Positions 9,640 through 21,800 of a stretch of DNA of 64,000 nucleotides are shown here, piece by piece. Made by a program: the position numbers and the translations under genes. How positions within the stretch are numbered: position 1 is the first letter of the stretch; every line of letters begins with the position of its first letter. Origin of the DNA: Aptenodytes patagonicus. Taxonomy: Eukaryota; Chordata; Aves; Sphenisciformes; Spheniscidae. Location of the stretch: contig NC_134961.1 in assembly GCF_965638725.1 (NCBI RefSeq), positions 7,222,641 through 7,286,640 on the forward strand, in the 5' to 3' direction. A model generated the notes under the pieces. It saw only the letters and a program-made list of their open reading frames with translations. It was not told the origin of the DNA and searched no databases.

Positions 9640-10148
9640 CTGGCGCTGCATCGCCTCGCCGGCTCCCTGGAGCACGGTACCTGGCAAGGCATCGCCTCGC
9701 ATCGCCCTGCATCGCCTTGCATCACCCTGCAGTGCATTGCTTTGCATCGCATCGCCCTGCATCGCCTCACATCGCCCTGCATCGCATCGCCTTGCACTGC
9801 ATCACCCTGCATCGCATCGCCTTGCATTGCATCTCCCTGCCTTGCGTCGCCCTGCATTGCATCGCCCTGCATTGCATCGCCCTGCGTTGCATTGCCTTGC
9901 ATTGCATCACCCTGCATTGCATTGCCTTGCATTGCCCTGCATCGCATTGCCCTGCATCACGTTGTCTTGCATTGCATCACCCTGCATCATATCACCTTGC
10001 ATTGCATCGCTCTGCATCGCATCGCATCACATCGCCTTGCATCACATTGCATCGCCCTGCATCACCTCACCTTGCATCGCCCTGCATCATCCTCTCTCAT
10101 ATCTCCTTGCATCGCCCCATGCTGCATCGCCCCGCTTCGCAGCACGGT
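9640..10148. repeat. About 500-bp tandem array of 5/10-bp GCATC-GCCYT units
   Basis: The array is built of variants of TGCATCGCCC, TGCATCGCCT and TGCATTGCAT with a five-base sub-period. It starts about 135 bp upstream (in transcript sense) of the acceptor of RAI1 exon 3. Open frames in it give only periodic peptides (SPCIALH-like) in several frames on both strands, typical of a repeat and not of coding sequence. The edges are graded. Confidence 0.92.
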
Positions 10149-12051
10149 GCCCGCGAACTGGGGGGCGGCTGGGTCCGGCTGCCTCCTCCCTGCCTGCGGC
10201 ATGCCCAGCCAGCCCTCCTAACCAGCCTGCTGGGAGCCTTCCCCATCTCTGCCACCTGCCCCGGCTCTGCAGGGCGAACAAAACCCCTCCCTGCCTGCCC
10301 CGCGTGGCACAGCGACCCCCTGCACCGTGTTGGGGTCCCCCAGCCCCGGTGATCTGCGTTTCATGCACCCACTGCCCCTCGCCTCTGCAAATCACTTACG
10401 CCCCTCCTTGCACGCCCTCCCCGGGGATGCCGGGATCCTGCGAGCCCCTCCGAACACCCCGCTTATCGCCATTCTTTTTAATTATTGGGCTAATTACTGG
10501 AAGCAGCAGCGTGGAGGGCCAGAACCGCAGGCTCTGCTGCAAAAAAAGACATTTCAACTTGCTGGCTCTGCCCGTCTCTGCCTGCTGCTGCCTCCCGCAG
10601 CTCCCCCGGCCCCAGCCGATCCCCCCTGCCCCGGTGCGATACCATCTGGAAGCTGTCTGCTCCCGCCAGCAGACGTCTATTAGCTGAGCGCCTCGCCACC
10701 GTCATCATTAAACCTCCCCATTTCCTAGCCCCGCTTGCGTTAGGTGCAGGGAAGCACCTGGGTCACCGGTTTGATCTCGGAGGCAGTGGAGCGGCTTGCG
10801 GGGGCCCCGTGAGCTAATGAAGGGCTCGGTGGCAGGGGGATGCATCCTGCCTGTCCCCAGCACCAGTAGGTCGGAGGTGTCGGGGAGGCATGAGCCTGTT
10901 TTGGCAGTGGCCTGCGATTTGGGAGCCCAGGTTAGGGCAGCCCCAAGGGTCTGCAGCTCCCTGGGGACTTCCCCGGTGCTGCTCCCTTGGCGCCGTGCCG
11001 CGGCGGTGACCCCGGTGCAGCCGGTGCTGTCCCCCCTGCCTTCATTAAGGCAATGAGTGTAACAAGGGGAGGGGACGGGGTGCTGGTGGTGTCTGACACC
11101 CAGCAGCCACCAGCAGAGCCAAGTCCAGCCTCGCTCCCCGGCACACCTCCCTGCGGTGCCAGCCACGCCGGGCAGCCCCGAGCCAGGGACACACAAACAC
11201 GTGTCCCCACGTGTCCCCCTGCCACCCTCGTGTCACCGCCACAACGTGCCAAACAGCGCGTGGCTCTGGACGGCCCCTTCGTTGGTGGCTCTGCCGCAGC
11301 CGCACAAATCGCACCCCTGGTTTGATCAGTCCCAGCTTGGCCCCCTTTCCTCCCAGCGCCCTGTGGACACCGGTAACGTCTCAGCACCTTTTTGGGGTCT
11401 ACGTGCACACACGGGGCTTTATTTAGTTATATTTCCATAACCGCCGGCAGCTCAGGGATGCACCGATCACACGGTGCCCTCCGGCGCCACTGGAGCCGGG
11501 CTCGGTGCCACCCACGCCAGCCCGACACCCCGTCCACCCCGTTCCCCCCATTCCCCCCATCCCCTTTTTGGACACTTTCCACGTTGCTTCCCCATATTGC
11601 AGCTGCATCTCGCAGGCTGCACGGGCAACTGGATGCAGTTAAAGCCTAGATCCCGGGGAAAAGACGGGTCAATTAAAAATCCGGTGAGGCCGGCGTGAAA
11701 GCCCCTACCGTGGTGCGGGCGCAGTGTTGCCCTGTCCTGCGCCGGGGCTGCCGGAACAAAGGCAGCGAAATCAAAGCCAGGCCTCTGGGGCAGCCCCAGG
11801 CGGCGGCAAGAAAATTAAAGGGAGAAAAGGGCCCCTCACGCTCCACGTGGAAGCAGGTTTGAAAAATGAAATCGGCTTGAGAAGACCCTGGGCTGGTGCT
11901 TTAAGGGGAGCTCCCCCCCCCCCCCCCTTTCTCTTTTATTATTAATTATTAATTAATTATTGTTACTTTTTCAAACAGCTGGGACAACGCCAGGCTGAGC
12001 AAAAGCGCCCAGTGCAAGGGGACGGGTCGCTCGCCGGCACGCAGAGGAGGG
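10149..12051. other. GC-rich intronic sequence, no gene seen
   Basis: Unique GC-rich sequence with an AT-richer stretch near 10470-10500 and 10680-10730, a C run at about 11911-11927, and an AT-rich patch (TTATTAATTAATTATTG) near 11937-11962. No exon, RNA gene or mobile element could be supported. Confidence 0.6.
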
Positions 12052-12175
12052 GATGCACAAAGGGAGCACGTGCGTGGGGTGTGCATGTGTGCAGGGCGTG
12101 TATGCACGCAGGCCGTGCACGCGTGCAGGCTGTGCACGCACACGGGGTGCGCATGCCTGCAGGGTGTGCGGGTGG
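12052..12175. repeat. GTGCAYGC-type tandem repeat of about 20 bp
   Basis: Successive units resemble GTGCACGCGTGCAGGCTGT and GTGTGCATGTGTGCAGGGCG. They are rich in alternating purine-pyrimidine steps (CACGCG, TGCATG), which favours Z-DNA. Units are imperfect and vary in length. Confidence 0.75.
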
Positions 12176-13135
12176 GAGGAAGCGCCCCCCCCCCCCCCCG
12201 GCAGGATCAGGCCACGGGGACAGCCAGCCTCGACCACATCCCAGCGCCTGGCAAGGCCTGAGGCTCATCCTGCACCCCCGGGCGTCTTCTTACAGGGGTC
12301 ACAATATGCGAGGCTGGATGAGGCCCGCCGGGCAGGAGATGCAGCCGGGGCTGCCCGTTGCTTCCCCATCCGAGACGAGCCGAAATCCCGTGCTGAGCGA
12401 GGTGCCTTGCCCGGAGCCACAGTCCCATCTCCCTGCAGGCTACCCGGGCACAGGGCTCTGCCGGGGGTCGGACGCTGCCGTTTGGGGCTGGGAGAGGACA
12501 CGCTCATCACCGGTAGCACCTGGACCTGTCGGCAGAGCCGGAGGCCAGCTCTGCCCTCGGCTCTGCCGCGGCTTTGCCGGAGAAGGGCCGTAACAGATGT
12601 TGCTGCCTGATGTAGGCTGTTTCCGAGCAAATGCTTTAATGGCATCAAATCAAGCTGTCGACAGCAGCGAGGTTACGGCCCTTCCCAGGAGGGGAGGCGG
12701 CCGCGGCCCTGGGGCCCTGGGCGCTCGCTCCCCCCTCCACGTCCCTGCCAGACGTGCTCCCCCGGCCCCGAAGAAGTTTCCAGCCCGGCTCCCGCTGGCC
12801 CCGCGACGGGACTCAATACGGGGCTGTTGGCGCACGGCTGCAGCCACAAAGCCACAGTGGCTGCAGCCAGGGCTTACAGCGTGGGTCCCCGGGAAGGGGT
12901 CCCCAAGGCATCCGTGGGAGGAGGCAGGGACCTGGGGACATCACGGTGCCGGGGGCCAGCACGATCCTGTCCCCCGCGATCCAAGGAGCCAACGCTCACC
13001 TCTGGCTACAGCCACCCCAGAGCATCCTGTCCCCTCAGTCCCCAGGGACACGTGGACAGCCCAGCCGGCCCCACAGCTCCCAGCACAGCCCCGGCGTCAC
13101 CCTTCGGGGACACGCAGGACCCGCTGCACCTCCCA

Positions 13136-13310
13136 GAGCTGGTGCATGACCCGGGGCCATGCTGTGGTGCACGAGACCATGCTGCAGCGCATGGGGCTGA
13201 CATGGTGCCCGGGGTTGATGTGGTACACGAGGCTGAGACGGTGCACGAGGCTGATGCGGTGCACGGAGCTGATGCAGTGCACAGGGCTGGTGCCGGGAGC
13301 TGAGCCGGGG
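13136..13310. repeat. Imperfect 15-18-bp repeat (GGTGCACGAGGCTGATGC type)
   Basis: About ten imperfect units such as GGTGCACGAGGCTGATGC, GGTGCACGGAGCTGATGC and AGTGCACAGGGCTG run in series. Each has a GTGCAC-like palindromic core. No coding homology is seen. Confidence 0.8.
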
Positions 13311-14416
13311 CACAGCGCGGCACTGCCAGGTCAGCGCAGCCCTGCTGCTGCAGGCGCCCGCTCGCGCGGTTCCTCGCAGCCTGCCTGCTGCTCGGGAGGA
13401 TTTGTGCTGCGTGGCTGGGTTTGGTGTTATTTTCCTCCCCCCCCCCATCCCTCCTTCTTTCCCTGCCTGCTCCCCTTTCCTCCCCCTTCCCCTCGGCTGG
13501 CAGGGACACAGCAGGGCAGGATCTGGAGCCCTCTGAAGGCAGCCCAGGACTTTCCATGGCAGGGGACCCTCGGTAAGCACCCAAGGCCCGCAACGCGTCG
13601 GCCCCGGGCGCAGCGGGCATCCCCCGGCCCCCCGCACCCCGGCCTCGCTTCCCAGCTGCTGCTCATCCCGCGGGGCCTGATCCAGCGCCCTCCAGCCCTG
13701 CTGCTTCTCCGGCTGCTCCCTCGCCTTTGCTGCTGCGCCATCAAAAAGGACTCAATGACTAAAAATAGCAGCGCGCTCTTCGCAGGGAGATGCTTCGCCA
13801 TCGGAGCGGCGCTGGCACTGCGGACCCCTGCTCCCCCCATCACCCCTGCATCAACCCCCCTCTCCCAGCCCTCCCCCCCCCAGGGGTGCAGCCCCACACA
13901 GCGAGGCGGCATTGGAGGGAGGGGGGAAGGGGCGAAGGGATTGACACCCCCCCGGCCCCCCCCCCCCTTGGTGGCTCTCAGGGTGGGGAATAAGCGCCTA
14001 TCAAGGAGCGTCAGCCCTAGATTTGTTTAATTGTGAGCTGGTGGAGTTTAAAGAAGCCCTTTCTGGCCGGCTGCCACACCGCAAACTGCTCCGGAGAATT
14101 TGATTATTAAGGGAGGAGAGAAAAGGGGGGGGGGGGGGGGTGTCGGGGTGTGTGGGACAGCCCAGGAAAGGGCATCCTGCCCCCAGGAGCTGGGAATGAG
14201 AGGGACTGGGGGGATGGACAGACAGACAGACCCCCCCGGCAGCGCAAAGGGACCCCGCGGGGCTCGCCCGGGGTAGGGTCAAACCCTCCGGGAGGTTGTG
14301 GAGCTGCCGCCGTCCGTCCGTCCGTCCCTGCACCCTGCGGACGCCCCTGCGGTGCCTGGGAGCTGGGCACTGGCACCCAGCTGCGTGGGGCTGGGCACCC
14401 CCGGTTGGGTGCACCC

Positions 14417-15000
14417 ATTGTCAACGCACCCCCCCTCCCGCTTCAATGCACTCTCTAATGCCCCCCGTTAACGCACCCTCTCCTCCAGTGCACCCCGCTA
14501 ATGCACCCTTCCCCCAATGAACCCCTTTAATACACCCTCTCTCCAATGTAGTCCATTAACGCACCCTTTCTCCAATGAACCCTCTTAATGCACCCTCTGT
14601 CTAATGCACCCTGATAATGCTCCCTCCCCCAATGAACCCCCTTAATGCACCCTCTCTCCAGTGAACCCCTTTAATACGCTCTCTCTCCAAGGTACCCCCT
14701 TAATGCATCCTTCCCCCAAAGAACCCCTTTAATACACCCTCTCCCCAGTGACCCCCTTCAATGCACCCTCTCGTTAGGGTAACCTTGCCCCAGTGCACCC
14801 CTTGAATGCACTCTCCCTCCAGTGAACCCCTTTAATACACCCTCGCTCCAATGCACCCCTCTGTAACACCCTCTTTCCAATGCACCCCCTTAATGGACCC
14901 TCTCCCCAGTGAACCCCTTTAATACACCCTCTCTCCATTGCACCCCCATTAACACACCCTCTCTCCAATGCACCCCCATTAACACACCCTCTCCCCCATC
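14417..15000. repeat. About 28-30-bp minisatellite, roughly 20 copies
   Basis: Units alternate CACCCTCTCTCCAATG, AACCCCTTTAATA and CACCCCCTTAATG blocks over nearly 600 bp. Copies differ by point changes and small length changes. The last units (14900-15000) are the most alike, which suggests recent expansion at that end. Confidence 0.9.
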
Positions 15001-15064
15001 CCCCCGCCCCATCACCACCACCATCTCCCGCAACGCCAACGCTCCGTCCCAGTGCAGCGGCTCC

Positions 15065-15087
15065 GGGGGGGGGGGGGGGGGGGGGGG
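15065..15087. repeat. Poly-G run of 23
   Basis: An uninterrupted run of 23 G on the plus strand just past the minisatellite. It can form a G-quadruplex, and its exact length is likely to be unreliable in the assembly. Confidence 0.9.
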
Positions 15088-15350
15088 TACCCACAGCGCA
15101 GACCCCAGCCCCCTGCTTCCCCCCATCACCGCGTTCCCCCCCCCCCCCCTCCTTTTCGGCGCTCAGCCGACCGGAGCAGCTGTTCCCTGCACACTTCACT
15201 TGCCCGCAGATGATGATAAATGGAGCTGGGGCTGCGCCGCCCATTGCGCGGGGGTGGGCGGATGCGGGTAGCGAGGATGAGGAGGAGGGATGGGGTCCCC
15301 ATCTCCTGCAGTCCCCCCCAGATCACGCTGCTCCTCCCATCCAGCTGCCG

Positions 15351-15432
15351 GGGAATTCCCCAGGCGGGTCCTCACCCCAAAACCTCCCCCGGGGGGGAGG
15401 TTTTGGGGTGAGGACCCGCCTGGGGAATTCCC
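15351..15432. repeat. Perfect 40-bp inverted repeat with a 2-bp centre
   Basis: The left arm 15351-15390 (GGGAATTCCCCAGGCGGGTC...) is the exact reverse complement of the right arm 15393-15432 with only GG between. The arms share no complementarity beyond these ends (15350 G and 15433 A do not pair). This can extrude as a cruciform or fold as an RNA hairpin. It has no flanking direct repeat or transposase gene. Confidence 0.95.
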
Positions 15433-15890
15433 ATTGCAATGGGGTGCATCGCCATCAGCATCAGGTCAATGCCCCATTTCGGGGGCACAGTCCTTCATGC
15501 CTGCCCCCCGCCCCAGCTCTGCTCCTCCCCAGCGAGGAATTTTACTCGGGGGGGAAAAAAAAAAACCACAAACCATGGCCTGTGAACCGCACTCATGACT
15601 CAACGTTTCTGCTGGCCCCGGTTTCTCCGTCGCTTGCCAGGGGAAGCCCGTGGCCTTCCCAACCTCATCCCCTCGCATGGAAATCCGGCTCACCCGCCGG
15701 CTCCATCCTCTCTCTCGCTTTGGTTTTTCCTCCTTTATTTTGGGGGGGGGGGTCCTCGATGTCAGGGCTGGGAGGTTTGCAGAGGGTTGGGCTGGGGAGG
15801 ATGGGGAGGCTCTGAGAGTCAGAGCAAGTTGCTGTGGTTTTTTTTCTTGCTGCTGGAAAATGCCAGCTGGCAGGAAAGGATTTGAAAAGC

Positions 15891-16168
15891 GAGGGAGGGG
15901 GGAAAAAAGGAAAAAAAAAGGAAAAAAAAAGGGGGGGAAAGGGGAAAAAAGGGAAAGAATAAAGAAAAAAGGAAAAAAAGAAAAAAGAAAAAAGGAAAAA
16001 AGAAAAAAGGAAAAAAGAAAAAAGGAAGAAAAAAGAAAAAGAAAAAAGAGAAAACAAGGAAAAAAGAAAAAAGAAAAGAGAAAAAAGGAAAAAAAAGAAA
16101 AAAGAAGGGCAAAAAAGAAAAAAGGGAAAAAAAGAATAAAAAAAGAAAAAAAAAAAGGAAAAAAAAGG
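15891..16168. repeat. 278-bp purine tract (GGAAAAAA-type)
   Basis: All bases are A or G on the plus strand except four (15960 T, 16055 C, 16110 C, 16137 T). It consists of A-runs separated by GG or GGG. In the RAI1 transcript sense it is a U/C tract. Such mirror-like purine tracts can form triplex DNA. Confidence 0.93.
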
Positions 16169-18780
16169 CTGGAGGCTCACAGCAAAGCAGATGCTCAGCC
16201 TGAGCCTTCCTGGGCAAATTCCCTCTCTGGCGGGGAAGCGTGCTCCGGAGCAAAATTCATCGCTGGACGTAACATGGAGGGAGGGCGCCGCGTGTTCCCG
16301 CTCCCCAGCACGGGGATTGACATCAACCTTGAGGCGCTGGCGGGGAGAGGAAAACAAGCCGGTCATGAGGCTGGAAATACAGCCGAGGTTAAGGAGGGAC
16401 TCGGCTCTCCCAGCCTCCGCACCTAAATCCTGCAGCTGCCGGCGCGGGCAGACGGCGGCAAGGACGGGCAAAAGGAACCTGCGCCGGGGGAGCCGACGGG
16501 CACAACCGCGGCACCGGGGTGGCCGTGGGGCGGCCGTGGGGCAGCCACTCACCGCCGCGGTGGCCTTCAGCCAACCCTCCAGCCTCAAAGCAAGCGAGTG
16601 GTGCGGTGCCGGCGCGGTGCCGGCGCAAGGCGACAGCCTGGCCGGGTCTCGGCACGCTCCCGTTTTCCTTCTTTACCCATTTTCTGCCTGACGGGTCGGG
16701 ATCCTTCTTCCTTCCTCCCTTCCTTCCTCCCTCCCCTCCCGCTCTCAGCCTGACTCACTTCGACTCCAATAATAATTAACCGTTCCAATCATTATTGTGA
16801 CCGCTAATATTAACCCCCCCCTCTCCCCCACGCCCCGTTTTGCCCCCTGCCTCAGTTTCCCCTTGAAGCCAGAAGGAAACCGCATCCCTGCAGGGAAAGG
16901 GCGGGGGGAGCGGAGCAACCGGAGCGATGCCGGCGAGCGCCGCCGGTGACGAAGCACTGCTCTGCGGCTCTCCAGATGCGGCCCGTCGGCCGTGCTGCCC
17001 AGGGCCGACGCCGGCTGATTGCTTGCAATATTTCGTGCGCCGCTCATATGCAAATCGCCGGCGAGACCCTCCCCGCGGAGCAGCCTCCCAACCGCTCGCT
17101 CATTGATACGGCCGCCGGCCAAGCTGTTTAGCTGAAACTATATAAACAAGATGCTGGTTCGTTACCAGGAGGGAAGCAGGTACCGGACCCCTGAGGCGCC
17201 GCGGGACCCCCCCCTCGCTGGGCGAGGAAAGCGGGGTGCCCCATGGCATCCTCCCCGGTGATGCTGAGGCCCCACGCGGTTCATGCCGCTTGCAACAAAA
17301 ATAAATGCAAATAAAAGCTCTCCCAAGGACGGGAGAGCAAATGGATCCTCGTCCCGGTCCCGGATCCGCTCTGCACGTGGCTGTCTCATGAGCCGGCTGC
17401 TTGTGGATGCTGCAAGCGGATGCAGTTGAACACGCGAGGCTGCTCTCGAGGGGAACGCGATGGGGATGGCTTACGGTACCCAGGCTGTGCTGGCCCGCGG
17501 GCGCCCGCCGAGCCCTCCGGCCTGGCAAAACCACGCCAAGCCCGGTGGCAGGACCTGGCACCTGCCCAGCACCGCAGCTCGGAGCCATCCTGCACCCCGC
17601 ACGGGGAACCCGGCTGGGATGGGACTGCTCTCCAGCTGTGCCGCAGTTTCCTCACCTCTGGGGTGGTCCAGGTTTGTGTGCGGTGTTGGGGCTCCCGTCC
17701 CCAGCCAGCACCGCTGGCCTGGGAAATGTCGGGGTCCCGGACCTCCTCCCCCGGCGGGTGCCTCCATCCCCAGCAGCCCTGGCGACCCCAGAGGATGACG
17801 GGTGGCCATCACCCCCAGGACATTTCCAGCTCTCCTGGCCATGCCACTGGGTCCATCCCCTCCGGCTTCGGCGGGTCAGGCTCTGCCCCGGCCACAGTCA
17901 GTTTTTCCCCAAAAACTTTCCGCAAATTCACGCTGCGGCGGCCGAAACCAGCTGCCACGGGATGGTCGCTGACGGGCAAAGGACAGACCCTGGCACCCGG
18001 CTGCGCCCCGTCCCCCTCCCACACTCCCGCTCCCTCTCTGGGAGGGGATGGGGCTTTGCCACCGGTGTCCCGTGTCCCCGCCGTGTCCCCACCACGTCCC
18101 CTCCCCGCTGGCGGGCACACGGGGATGTTTATGCCCATGTTTTAGATGAGCGTCATTAAATATTACTGGTGGCCCCAGTCCCATTGAGACCCCCTCGCCA
18201 GGACCCACGGTTACGGGGGGGGGGGCATTACCCCATCCCCCCCTTTGCCTTCCAGCGGTCCGGTTTCACGGCACCTCCTGCCTTTGTTTTTGGGGCAGCC
18301 GCTCCGCCGTGCCGCATCGTGCCGCCCAAGCCAGAGACCTGGTGACCGCCAGCTCCCCACCGCCGGCACGGCAAATCCCTCCGGTCACGGGCGTCCCGCG
18401 GATGCCGCGCTTCGGCGTCTGCCTGCAGACAGGTCTGTCTGCCGGAGACGAATTCGGCTGCGCCGCTGCCAGGCTCTGCCCTCTAAGTCATCTCCCGCCA
18501 GCAGCAGACAGCTCGGTAATGAAGCGTAATGCTCCGACACTCCCCTGAGTGACAGTGGCCAGCACCGGCTGCGTCCCGGCGGCTCGGCACGGCCTCCCCT
18601 GCCTGCCGGGGCGGGGGGAAAGAGAGGGGGAAAAATGAGCATCCCCTTGTCACGAGTGGGGCTGGGGGCTGCGGAGCGGCACGTCTCCCCAGCCGGCACG
18701 GTGGGAGCCGGTACTCCCGGCTGGACCTCTGCTAGGGGATGCTGAGCAGGAATCCCCGGGGAAAAAGAAAACAAAAAAAA
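16169..18780. other. GC-rich intron with an AT-richer island at 16745-17150
   Basis: A CCTTCC-rich stretch at 16700-16745 is followed by an island with AATAATAATTAACC (16768-16781), TAATATTAACC, an ATGCAAAT octamer (17048-17055) and a plus-strand TATAAA (17141-17146). Open frames across the block are low complexity. No gene is supported, but the island could be a regulatory element. Confidence 0.4.
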
Positions 18781-18861
18781 GAATAAAAAGGGGTTGGAAA
18801 AAATAAATCGAGGGTAAAAAAAAAACCAGAATAAAAGGGGTCTGAAAAAAATAAATCGAGG
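18781..18861. repeat. Two copies of a 33-bp A-rich unit, period 48 bp
   Basis: The copy at 18781-18813 (GAATAAAAAGGGGTTGG..., ending TAAATCGAGG) recurs at 18829-18861 with a few changes. It is a local tandem duplication with A-rich filler between the copies. Confidence 0.85.
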
Positions 18862-21800
18862 TTCGATGTCGTGCGATAAATTATTTCAGTATTACACATT
18901 CCCCGTCTCCAAATCCCGAAGACAAATACTGGGGCAGGTGAACTGGGGAAGCAGATTTCCAAAGGCCTTCTCCTGGTTGCCGGTTATTGACTCCGTCAAT
19001 CACCGTGGGCGCCGTCCCAACCTTTCGCACCCCGCAAAATCTGCCTGCTCCTTTTGTTCCTGCTGAAAAAAACGGGGGCGGAGGGGGGAAAAGGAGCAGA
19101 GAGGAATTTGGGGCAGGGAACTTCCAAAAGGGATGATTAAGGAGTTAATCTGCCTGAAATAGATAAGGAGCTTAGAGCTGCTGGTATTTGACTGTCCAAG
19201 TTTGGATTCAGCGTGTCTTAAACACTGGCTGGAATGTACTTAGATATGACCAAAGTACATGTCCCCCCGAGGAATTACCAGGTTGCCAATTAGATTTGCT
19301 TCCCAGATTCACTCAAACCTTCACAAGCTTCTTCAGAGCAGGAAAATTGCTGCCTGTCCCTGGGGAGGCGGCGGAGCAGCCGCTGCCGCCCGGCCCCGCA
19401 GCCTGCGCGGCAGAGATCCCGGCGGCGCACGGGCAGCCACCGGGATTTGCGGGAAGGCGGCACAGCCGGGGCGATGGCGAGGCGGGGATGCCCGTGCCGG
19501 GGTGTGGGGGCACCGGGTATGGCTTGGCGGGCGCTGCCAGGGGGGTTTGGGTGGTTTTGGGTGCTTGGGGACGCGGGTGTGAGCCTCACCGTGATCACGG
19601 CTCGGCACCGGGGATCCCGGTGTGCCGGTTGGGCTCTCACCGGACCAGGCTCAGCGTTCCACGAGGCTCCAGAGCCGGGGCTCTCCCCCACTTCCGACCA
19701 GGCTCCCGGTGCAGCCAAATCCAACCCAAACTACCCCAATCCGGCTCCACCTGAGCCGGCGGCAGCCAGAGCCATCCCGGCCCCCAGGCAGGGGGCACAA
19801 CGCAGAGCGGAGCCGCGATGCCGCACGGGGAAGGCGAACAAGCACCGGCTGCGAACACCCAGCTCCCGGTCCCCGCGGGCACCCGGCACACCATGAGCTC
19901 ACCGCGAGCCCGATGCTCGGAGCAGCGAGACCCACTGCCCATGCCGGGGCGGGGGTCACCACCTGGGGGGGCACAACCACAACCACAACCGGGGCAAAGC
20001 GGCGTTAGAAAAGCAATCACCATCCCCTGCAAAGCATCTCTCTATCCATTTATTTTAACTACCCCACTCCCACCCTCATTATTTACGGCGCTCCATAACG
20101 TGATGGTAAAAGTAATGAAGTTCGGGGGTTACATGACCATCATGGAGGGAGGACCATAATGGGGGATCCCCACCACCGGCTCCGACACCCCAACATGCAG
20201 GCGCCGAGCTCCTTTCCTATCCCGGCAGCGCGGCCAGGCTGCGCTCACTGAACCGAGCTGGGTTTCTCTGCTGGCATCCCAATCCCATGGAAAGGCGTCG
20301 GGAGCAGCAGCGCATCTCACCGGGCCAGTCTCGGCATCGCCGGAGCGGCGGCGGCGTGATGGAAAGTTGCTGGAACATCAGCTTCGGATGCCGAGTCCTG
20401 GTAACAGTTGCTATGTGAAACATTCAGAGGTGGAATTTACTGTCACAGTTAATAATAGATGAAGGTTTTAGAATTTTTGATGCTTTACATTTTAAGCCGT
20501 TTGATTTATAATGTTTCAGAAAAGGAGGGAAGAGAGAAGGGGGGAAAAAAGGCAGGAGCCAAATGGCAGCGCATGGTAAACACGCCGAGCGGGGAGGCAG
20601 GCGGGGGGCTCCATCCATCCCCCTGTCCGTGCCGGGGACGCGGGCGAGACCCCTCAACCACAGCCATCAGGACAGGGTCTCCCCGCCAAGTACGGGGACC
20701 AGGGAGCATCCCTACAGAAAACCGGGGTGTGATTGGGACCGACCCCCCCAATCACCAGATTGCACTTCATTTTTCTTTTTTTATTTCCTTAAATCTCTGC
20801 ATCTCTTCTCATTCTGCCCGCGCACCCCCGCCGGTGTTTTTATTCCGGCGGGTTGCTGGGTTATTTACTTGCTGGCGCTCCTCTCCCCTCTTGCAGGTGT
20901 ATTTCAAGTAGGCTCCTTAAATAGCAGCGAGCCGTGCGCCCGTGGCGGTGCGCGCTGGGTCGTGCTGATTAGCAACATGCTGCCAAAAAAAAGAAGGGTC
21001 TTATTTCCCCACCGAGCTGCCGCCGTGTCGGCACAAAGAGGTGCCGATGCCCCAGCACGTGGGGATGCTGCGGCTGGATCCGGGGGGGTTTGGTGCTGCT
21101 GTGTCCGCTCCGGCCCTGAGCTCTCCTTCCTGGAAAGCAGCAGCCAGCACAGGCGTCGGCACCGTGTGAGGGACCTCGGCGTCCCTTGGTGTCCTTCGGT
21201 GTCCCTCGGTGTCCCTCAATGGCCCTTGATGGGCTCCAAAGATGCCCAATGCTCGGGACGGCTGCAGCTCCGGCACCTCGCTCCGGTTTCTCCCAAACCC
21301 TGGAGCATCCCAACATCCCGAATGTGTGCGTGGAGCATCCCAACATCCCAAACGTGTGTGATCAGGAGGATGTAACCCCTGAAGGTTCAGTGGGGCTCCG
21401 GGTCAGGCACAAGGCGGGGAGCAGAGGAGGACCCCACGCCTCCGCTACCAGCGCTGGGCACGCAGGGACGTCTTGATAAAATTGGGGGGGGGGAGTTGGA
21501 TAAGAGGGGGTTTCCTCTCTGCTTCCCCGAACCGAGAGGTGCCACAGTGCAGAAGGCCGGAGCTGCGTCACGGTGGTGTTGGGAGGATTCAAAGCGAGGA
21601 GGATGAGGGGGCTGGAGCTGGGATGCTGGAGCATCCCCTCTGGGACACCCAGAGACATCCCGGCCCTAAACAGCTCCGTGGCTCCTGCCAAGGCTCTGGG
21701 TGGACACCGGGACTGCCGGACCCTGGGAGGTGGCTGGGGTACGTCCTCCTGCCGCCAGCTCCCTCCAGCCCCTCCGGAACCCCCTGCTCCCCAGCAGGAT

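Noticed and set aside
9640..10148. Repeat array as a CRISPR-like or piRNA-type array
   Set aside because: There are no constant repeats with unique spacers. Units are short, degenerate and contiguous, typical of a vertebrate minisatellite.
8498..10687. 729-residue plus-strand open frame running into the GCATC array
   Set aside because: Made of RAI1 antisense, the tandem repeat (SPCIALH-like periodic peptide) and intron. All frames through the array are open, so openness is no evidence of coding.
15650..16588. Open frames with Lys/Glu or Phe/Ser repeats
   Set aside because: They are translations of the purine tract at 15891-16168 and have no other content.
17141..17146. Plus-strand TATAAA as a promoter
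   Set aside because: No initiator, exon or gene follows. AT-rich islands give such hits by chance.
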